A DNA stretch of 64,000 nt from Desmodus rotundus (Eukaryota; Chordata; Mammalia; Chiroptera; Phyllostomidae), in assembly GCF_022682495.2 (NCBI RefSeq), contig NC_071389.1:56194239-56258238 (forward strand), written 5' to 3'. This document shows positions 56,771 to 64,000 of the stretch, piece by piece. The first letter of the stretch is position 1, and each line of letters begins with the position of its first letter. A program made the translations under genes and the position numbers. A model generated the notes under the pieces. The model was not told the origin of the DNA and searched no databases. It saw only the letters and a program-made list of their open reading frames with translations.

Positions 56771-59039
56771 AAAGAATGATCCTCTCTGTTGAGAGGATTG
56801 GACATTCCCATCTTGTTAAAGCAAAGGCATGAGTAATCTTTATTGTGGAAGGGAGCACACAATTCCAAGTACTTACTGAGCACTGTGTAAGAAAATCCTG
56901 GGGATTATGGTTGGCTGTGGATTCCACCTCTAGGAGTGGAGCTGGCTCCAAGCCTTGTCCTATGTTGGGGGAAAAAAACCATGGTTCTCCCTTGCTGATA
57001 ATTTTCTAGAGAAAAACATGACCAAGCAGTTCAAGATAAACGTGGTTTCACGAGCAAGCACCAATCTTCATGTGCATAGGAAGTTCAGCTCTGCCACTCT
57101 CACCAGGTACATGTGGACAAGTTAGTTCCCCAACCACTGTGAGCAAAGTTACTATTACAAGCTGAGAGTTAGCCATCAAGTGACACTAAGGTCCTGCATC
57201 ATCATTGCTGCTTCTTTTTAAAAAAGTACAAAATGTATGTGTCAAACAATAACTAATTTCTGCCTATGTGCCCACGGGTAGCCTGGGGGTAAGCAGATCT
57301 AGGGTGAGTGCATCTGGGAGGCTCTGCCTTGAACGGCCGTCCAGCTGGCATTGGCTCCTCTTTGAGAGTTGAGCTCAGACCTGTTCCAGGTGTATTATTC
57401 CAGGTCTAGGCATAAGAGAGTCAAACAACTTCCCAAGCATCTGCCAAGCTTCACTTTGCATCACATCTGCTAGCATTTCCTTGGTCAAAACAGTAGTGTG
57501 ACTTATCCTGAAGTGATGGTGTAGAGGGGAAGTATATCTCTTCCACTCTTCCATCGAGGTGGGGAACAGAAGAAGAGAAATTACTTGTGAAAAACTAAGA
57601 TTAAAATCAGAATTAATTTTTTTCTAGATATTTGTTTCCATCTTACATTTTGGTGACTCCAGAAAGGAGGGCTTCAATAAAATATATCTTTGACAACTTT
57701 TTAAAATTGTGGAGATGAGGTTCTGGGAATAAAGGAAAAACAAGCTTTCAAAATATTAGTTAAGGAAACACTATGGAAAAATTTCCTACATTGATTTTAA
57801 TTGTTTTTTTAATTTCCTCACTTGATTGATAATCTTTACAGACTCGGTTAAACATTACAAGCAGTGCTGTTGGGGTCCAGAGCAGGTAAATGTGTGCAAG
57901 AATTTTGGAGTAGAACCTCTGAGCAAAACATTACTCTCTTATTTTATGTGGTGTTGTCTTATCAGAAATAGAAGCATAGCAGATAATAATTTTCACAGAA
58001 TATATAATTATTTGTGTGAAAAGTAACTGCCTTTTCCTATAACTGATCTTAATTTTTCTTTCAAACCAGTATTCCCAACTGAAGGCAAGAAGGATTTTTT
58101 TTTCCCCTCTTATACTTTCAGGTAAATTCAGTCAATTTCAGGGATTTTTGGGGGGTGCTTAGAGGGATATCAAGTTTAAACTAAAGGGAAATCAAGACTT
58201 TCCCCCTGCTCTTTCTTTTCTTTGACCACAACTCTCAGTCCTGGGCTCGTGGCCCACTGCTGCGGTGTCACTGGGCAGAGGCACCCACCCTGTGCTGGCA
58301 CACGTAAGGTGTCCCAACAGTCTTCAGATGATGGCATCCCTTTACAGCCCCTGAGCTCGGAACTTGAGCACGCAATGTTGGTCTTCAGGTAAATTCTCTC
58401 ATCTCAACTCTGAGGACCCTCGGGGTGGTGCAGCTCATTTCCACAAACAGCATGCCATACAGGGAAAAAGAAGGGCAATCAAAAATTTTGGGGCAATTCT
58501 CAGCATCTTGTTGGGGCATGCTGAAGCTCTGTAAGAATGCCTTGGGCGTTCTTCTTGGGCATTTCTCTGTTGCTGGTCTCCCCCATTGTACTCCCCCATG
58601 ACTCCAGAAGGGTAATGAGGCACATACCCTTCTGTCCAAAGGTTCCCTCAATTTATTCTCCCCAAGGGCTCTTAGGCTGTAGGCATGGCATAGGCCACTT
58701 GGAACAGTGACTAAGGCCCTTTCCTCTCCAATTCTTTCTTTGAAGTTTGAATGATCTTTATTAAGTGGACCATAAAAAGAGATGAAAAAGTGTTTCCTTC
58801 TATTATATTAAATACTTATACTCTTACCCATGGATTTACCAAAGGAATGAGGTTTTTGATCTATGAAGCCAAGAACTTAACAGCTCTCTTCTTTAATATA
58901 CTACTTGCCAAGTGGTGATGAGTGACTCCAAGGAAAAATGACCACAGAGCAAAAAGGAAGGAAAAGAAAAATATGCCAGTTAATATCTCATCATATCATC
59001 CTATCTCAGCAGTTTTAGGAGATGAGAAAATCATACTTT
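56771..59039. other. Intergenic, unassigned
   Basis: Scanned on both strands; no gene, RNA or named repeat was recognised. Confidence 0.4.
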
Positions 59040-59170
59040 AAGAACAATAATGGTTTACAATGGTAAGCGTCCTCAGTGTTTTCAAATATTTTCACAGCAT
59101 CATCTCATTTAATTCTCACAACGGCCCTCTGGGGTTGAGCTCATTTGCAGCTGTGGAAGTGTGGATATAT
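59040..59170 (-). repeat. MIR/L2-like fragment
   Basis: TCATCTCATTTAATTCTCACAACGGCCCTCTGGGG is a typical core fragment, read in reverse for MIR. Confidence 0.5.
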
Positions 59171-60059
59171 TTTATCACTTAATGAGCTGTGTCTCCTGAG
59201 ACTGTTGCTTTTTAGCAGGGTTAGAAAATGCAGGTATCCATGCAGCTGGAACCACCTTGGGGAGAATGCTGCACCTTTTCTAACATAAACATAATTGCTT
59301 TTTTATTTGTAAATTTGACATTGCTAAATAACGGTAGATATTTGTTGAGGCTCTGCCAGATGTACAAAAAGATGGTTCTATTCATGGATATTTAGCCTCA
59401 CAGAACAATTCAAGGATTCAGCATTAAAGGTATAGCTATTTAAGTTTTCAGGTTTAAGGGTTTTTTTTACTTTATGCTTGCCCACCATAGTATTAGCTTA
59501 CAAAGTGGGGTGGGTGTCACAGCTTAGCATAAACCTCGACTGGGATTTACTGGATAGCTGACATGTTGGCCCATGACTGCTTGGCTTGGTTTTGCATTAG
59601 CTGGTATGAGGTAGAGCAGGCAGCTCTGAGAAAGAAATGTCTTCAAACCCATTGGCAGGAGTGGCAGAGACAGAAAAATAGAATAGGATAAAACAATAAG
59701 AGGAAAGGATTAATTACAAAGTAGTGTGTCTATTGCTTGGCCCTGACCTTTGACAAGTTCTAAGCCAGGATCATTTAAGGTAACTTTCAGATAGATATGA
59801 TATAAATTATATATGGTTATTTCAGTGTTTGGGTTTCAGTAATTGGGATAAATGCTACTGTTATTTATATTTACCTAAGGTCATGAATACTACAAATAAT
59901 ATATAAATGATTTTATAAGATCATAACTTGGCATTAATTTAATTTTTGGTACTTAAATACTGGGTGACCTTGGTAAAGTGGCTTAAATTTTTTGTTGCTT
60001 AAATTTGTCACAAAAATAAAGAGATTGATTTGGATGGTCTCACAGGTACAATTAATTCC
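59171..60059. other. Intergenic, unassigned
   Basis: No feature was recognised. Confidence 0.4.
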
Positions 60060-60240
60060 AGAAATTCCCTACCTATGATTGAGTTTGGTATATGTATTTT
60101 AAGTAGCAACTCCATGAGGCAGGACAGGTAAGGCCTGTGTCCTAGCGGGGTTAAATGGTTCATCCAGTGAGTAAATGACGGACTCTGAGGCAAAATAAGG
60201 GTTTAGGACTACAGGACCAGTGTGCTTTCACCCCATGGAG
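60060..60240 (-). repeat. MIR-like SINE, minus strand
   Basis: CTCCATGAGGCAGGACAGG, GGGTTAAATGGTTCATCCAGTGAGTAAATG and CCAGTGTGCTTTCACC follow MIR in reverse. Confidence 0.55.
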
Positions 60241-60439
60241 TCCTCCCTGGGGAGGGACTCTAGGAATGGGAAACAACCACACATACCTCATTAGAGGTAC
60301 AGAAACACATTAATTGAAAAAATCAGAAGAGCCTTGGTCACTCACTCCATAGCAACACCTAGCTTGCTTCATTTGTCTCAAGCTCAGAACTACTGTAATT
60401 GTTCTATTGTTGATAAGGTTATTTCCATTATTTTGATTA

Positions 60440-60510
60440 TTGTCACTTTGTAGTGTAATTTGAAGTCTGGGAGTATGATATCTCTGGCTTTTATTTTCAT
60501 TATTTTGAAA
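60440..60510 (-). mobile_element. Short L1 ORF2 fragment, minus strand
   Basis: CACTTTGTAGTGTAATTTGAAGTCTGGGAGTATGATATC matches antisense L1 ORF2 sequence of the kind that reads SGYTIKLQT in sense. Confidence 0.5.
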
Positions 60511-61899
60511 AAATAATCTTTTATTTAATTTTACTTTAGACAATTTGTGACCTAGATAAAAACACCATATGATGAATCTTTTTGGAAAGGGATGTCAAAG
60601 ACTAAAGAAAATTAAAAGCCTTTGACACCATCACCTAAGAGACCGGTGCTTCACCAAGAATGAGACAGTAAGTCTCTGAACTTAGTCCTGTATACATTCT
60701 CAAACCATTGCTGATGACCTTCTGCTGAGCACGCTTCTTGTCTGGTCTTGCACTCCAGTTGCAAAGCATCACACGGCTAACTGCTTCTTCTTTTGCTTTC
60801 CCTGAGGGTCATATGTGCAATAGTGGGGCACTCCTATTCCTGGGAAGACAAGATTCTAGCTGTGTTTTCAAATGTTCATGGTCTTGGCTCTCATTTTCCC
60901 AAAAGCAAATGAAGATCTAAATTCTGAGCCTTGTGGGGGATGCACTTGGGTTTCACTCTGGCCCGTGTACTGATGCATTCATGCAATCTGTCTTTCTTAT
61001 AAAGATGTGCAGTCCGTTACACAGCAATGGTTCTAATGAGTCTTCCAAACAACCAGAATCACACTTTTTAATAAGGATTGGAAAATGAGGCCTATGGTTT
61101 CTTGCCTGTCAGGGAGAAAAAGGAATGTGAAAGATATACAAAGTTTTGCCTCATGTAAACTGATACTTGCCTTTCCAAATGACATGTTTTCTAGTAAAGT
61201 ATACAAAGATGCATTAGCACGTAGCAGAGAGCTGTAAGGTCTTCTGGTGTGCTGCAAGTACTCATAAAAAAGCCTGAATTTGGGGGCTGGAGGAAGTACA
61301 AGCTGTTGTGCATTGTTTTGTCCTTCTAAAGACTCCCTGATTACCATATAATCAACCATAATTTTGACTGTGAGAATGCTACCAACATTTCAGGCATTCT
61401 GGGGAATCTGTCTCCCTATATACTGGAATGAACCACAGCCAAATTAATGTGATAATTAATTGGTTATCAATTATTATCATTCCTAATAGAAGGAGGCTTT
61501 GAGAATACAGGTGTATGAAGATACCCAGCAATTAAGGGGTCATTTGTCCAGATGAAAAATAGTAGAGCAGAAGGGACCACATTTTCAACACCCAATTTAA
61601 TCCTCATTCTGAAGATGGAGTCTTGATCTTAGTTTAAGAAATGCTCTGGGCAAACTGTTGGAGAAATGTGATTTGGATACTGAATATTGCAAATAGTTGA
61701 TATGCATTGTTCAATCTGACAATTGGAGAATAATATTAAAAGAAACAAAGTCAAATTCCTTTAGAAATCAGGAACTAGCATTATGTCCATTTACTGATAA
61801 CCAATATATGGCTTTTGTAGCACAGAAAGTCTATAAATGCTTCAGGGTAACTCTAACCAGTGTCAATTACTGATCTGTATTATACTTTAAGATTGAGAA
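60511..61899. other. Intergenic, unassigned
   Basis: No gene or repeat was recognised. Confidence 0.4.
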
Positions 61900-62044
61900 A
61901 AAACTGACAAATGCTGTGCCATATTTGCAAATATATGAGAAATTTTAATTAGAATTTTATAAAACTCAGAAAAATCTCCAAAGGGTTTATCCTTATGAAT
62001 GAACTTACAACAAATTTGGAGCTAATATGTTAGCTAATATGCAG
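61900..62044 (+). repeat. Left arm of a 145-bp inverted repeat
   Basis: Starts AAAACTGACAAATGCT and ends TTAGCTAATATGCAG. It pairs with the reverse complement of 62902-63046 with 5 mismatches in 145 positions and no gaps (96.6%). Similarity stops sharply at both ends. Confidence 0.97.
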
Positions 62045-62901
62045 CTAATATAATAACTGCATTTTTTTCCTCTTCTCTGAAACAGGAATGACAAAAATGC
62101 ATGCAGTATTTTTGTAGGCTAAATATGAAATACTTTATATGATGAAATATTAAAGGGAGCCATTTCTTGTTTCTTTTAATCTGAGCATGGCTTAAAAAGG
62201 AGACATTGTGGTTGTAGTGTGTATAGGAGGGAGTAGAATTTCTGGGTAATCTTATACTCAGATTGATTGCTTAATTTATCAATAAAGAAAGGAGGACATG
62301 TGAATGTATATTTTATGAGTAATGCATTTATTAAGCACAGGGTGTATATAATGAATTAAGCTGTATTTGAATTACATTGGATTTATCTTTCTTTTAGAGC
62401 ATATTTAAAAATATTTTACTGCATCTATTATCATCCCTTCAAAATTGGGGTGTTACTCCACGGTAATAATGGTTTAGCATCTTAGAGCATCTTGTAAGTG
62501 CTATTCAAGGGAAGAAAGGTCACACAGGCATGCACACAAACAATCAACATCTCTCCAGTGTTCATTCACATTTCCTCCTTTTCTTTGACCAATGCTATTT
62601 TTTCTCCTGTAATCTTCTAGTGAGTCAAGTTCACTGACAAATCTGTGATGAAAGAACAATTCTAAATTAATAGGAGAAATAAACATGTCTAAAAACATCT
62701 CTTTTCTCAGACTGAGTCAAATGGCTCAGTCTGAGAAAAGTAGCATAAAGATTGAGAGTGTGTCATGTTCTCTGACAAAGTGAAGCAAACTCCTAATTGT
62801 TCTCTCCTGCAGGCAAAGAGAGTTGGCTCGCACAGCCATTCTCAAGAAGGAGACCATTGTGGAAATTCCGCACCAGCCACCTGTTTTCCCTTAATCACTG
62901 T
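62045..62901. other. 857-bp spacer of the inverted repeat
   Basis: AT-rich single-copy-looking sequence with no coding frame. It contains the perfect hairpin at 62701-62740. Confidence 0.6.
62701..62740. repeat. Perfect 16-bp hairpin
   Basis: CTTTTCTCAGACTGAG and CTCAGTCTGAGAAAAG are exact reverse complements around an 8-nt loop, TCAAATGG. There is no T run after it and no gene before it, so a terminator role is not suggested. Confidence 0.95.
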
Positions 62902-63046
62902 CTGCATATTAGCTAATATATTAGCTCCAAATTTGTTTTAAGTTCATTCATAAGGATAAACCCTTTGGAGATTTTTCTGAGTTTTATAAGATTCTAATTA
63001 AAATTTCTCATATATTCGCAAATATGGCATAGCATTTGTCAGTTTT
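62902..63046 (-). repeat. Right arm of the 145-bp inverted repeat
   Basis: Begins CTGCATATTAGCTAATATA and ends GCATTTGTCAGTTTT, the reverse complement of 61900-62044 with 5 substitutions. Confidence 0.97.
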
Positions 63047-64000
63047 AGCATTAACCCGATCGCACGACTTTATCATCTGCAGCGTGGATAAGCCATATCC
63101 TTTAATGCTGAAATAATCTAAATGGAATAATGTGATTCATTCTCTCAATAAAAATTCTCAGCTGTTTGGAGGTTTATCATGGTATAGAGATGAGTATTAA
63201 GGCTTTCATTTGGATTAAGTTTGCATAACTAGACCGTGCAAAGCTTCCCTAATTTTTTTCCTGGCTTTGTTATTTATGAGAAGCATATTGCATATGAAGA
63301 AAGTTTAAAACAATCCAAATTACACTGTAGACTTGAGTTGGGACTCTCAGTATCTATCATCTATTTACTGAATCAGGCAATAGTAAGAATGTAGAATTAC
63401 ACTTTTCTGACCAATATGACCCAAAGATTTCAAAACACCATAAAATGCCCTATTATCCCATTATAGTGTCTGTTATCACACAATTAAACATAAAGAAAGA
63501 GATGTCTAGAAAACACTAGATCTGACTGCAAGATTCTGAGTTTTCTCATTCATCTGCTCTTTGTCCCCGTTCTCCTTTGGTGTAAGTTCTTCCTGTACAC
63601 AGAGAGAATTGATTGTAGGGGAGTACATGTCACCACTGAGAAAGGAAAGATATCAACAATTTCCATTACCATTTCTGTAATGCTTGTTTCTTTCTAGATC
63701 CTTCTAATAATGCCCACTGTGATGGGACATAAGATAGTTCATAAACCTGCCTGTGGTCAGCACACCTCCAGTACTTTTAATTCCATGAGGCCAACGCTGC
63801 CTATTTGGCTTGCCACGACATAGCTTAGCAGGTGGCCCAGGGACTGGCACATGTTAGGTACTTAAAATGTGTTTATGGAAATGCATGAGTAAGTGAATGA
63901 ACTATTCAGCTGTTCTTTGCCATATTTGTTCCACTCAAGGTAACTGCATAGAGAGAACATCTCTGTTGCAGTTACTATGATTATGTAACAAACCCAAAGC
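63047..64000. other. Intergenic, mostly unassigned
   Basis: A small CpG-bearing patch lies just after the inverted repeat (CCCGATCGCACG at 63056-63067). The last part, about 63740-63900 (GGGACTGGCACATGTTAGGTAC, AATGCATGAGTAAGTGAATGA), looks like an L2 or MIR 3' end. Confidence 0.4.

Noticed and set aside
1..64000. CRISPR arrays, operons, phage or plasmid features
   Set aside because: No regularly spaced repeats or bacterial gene layout. The introns, SINEs and LTRs show mammalian DNA.

Overview
The window is mammalian nuclear DNA, most likely from a bat. It is AT-rich and gene-poor, its genes are split by introns, and it carries tRNA-derived SINEs of the bat Ves type. Three of these SINEs still have clean 10-16 bp target-site duplications. 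It also has L1 3' ends of the kind I associate with bats, MLT1 LTRs, MIRs and a mariner fossil. No bacterial-style operons, CRISPR arrays or rRNA/tRNA genes were seen.

Two tandem, same-strand interferon-induced genes of the IFI44 family occupy the left 38 kb. The 3' half of IFI44L (exons between 2792 and 9779) comes first; its 5' exons, including the P-loop exon, lie upstream of the window. A complete IFI44 follows, with noncoding exon 1 ending at 22736, the ATG at 22977 and the last exon starting at 37717. The four shared internal exons have the same phases and nearly the same lengths (153/147, 172/172, 101/101, 175/179 nt), as expected from an old tandem duplication. A canonical ISRE at 22628-22640 sits just upstream of IFI44 exon 1. 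IFI44 exon 8 carries a 4-nt tandem duplication (TTGC) that the paralogue lacks. It shifts the frame and ends the protein about 20 residues early, eight bases before the last exon junction.

Between the genes (11.5-21.9 kb) is a nest of retroelements: L1 pieces in both orientations, a 813-bp solo LTR with a 5-bp target duplication, an L1 strand switch at about 17692, and a minus-strand L1 5' region with three diverged units of about 315 bp and a GC-rich 5' end. That 5' end stops about 700 bp upstream of the IFI44 ISRE.

The IFI44 introns hold old L1 pieces, two MLT1 LTRs, a decayed mariner and two Ves SINEs. From about 38.3 kb to the end no gene is visible. This part holds LTR-like segments, L1 and HAL1-like fragments, MIRs, simple repeats, and a 145-bp inverted repeat with 96.6% arm identity (61900-62044 and 62902-63046) whose spacer contains a perfect 16-bp hairpin. 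From memory of human synteny this is the interval between IFI44 and ADGRL4.

All family names come from recognition by eye. No alignment or database search was run, and repeat boundaries without a stated target duplication are approximate.
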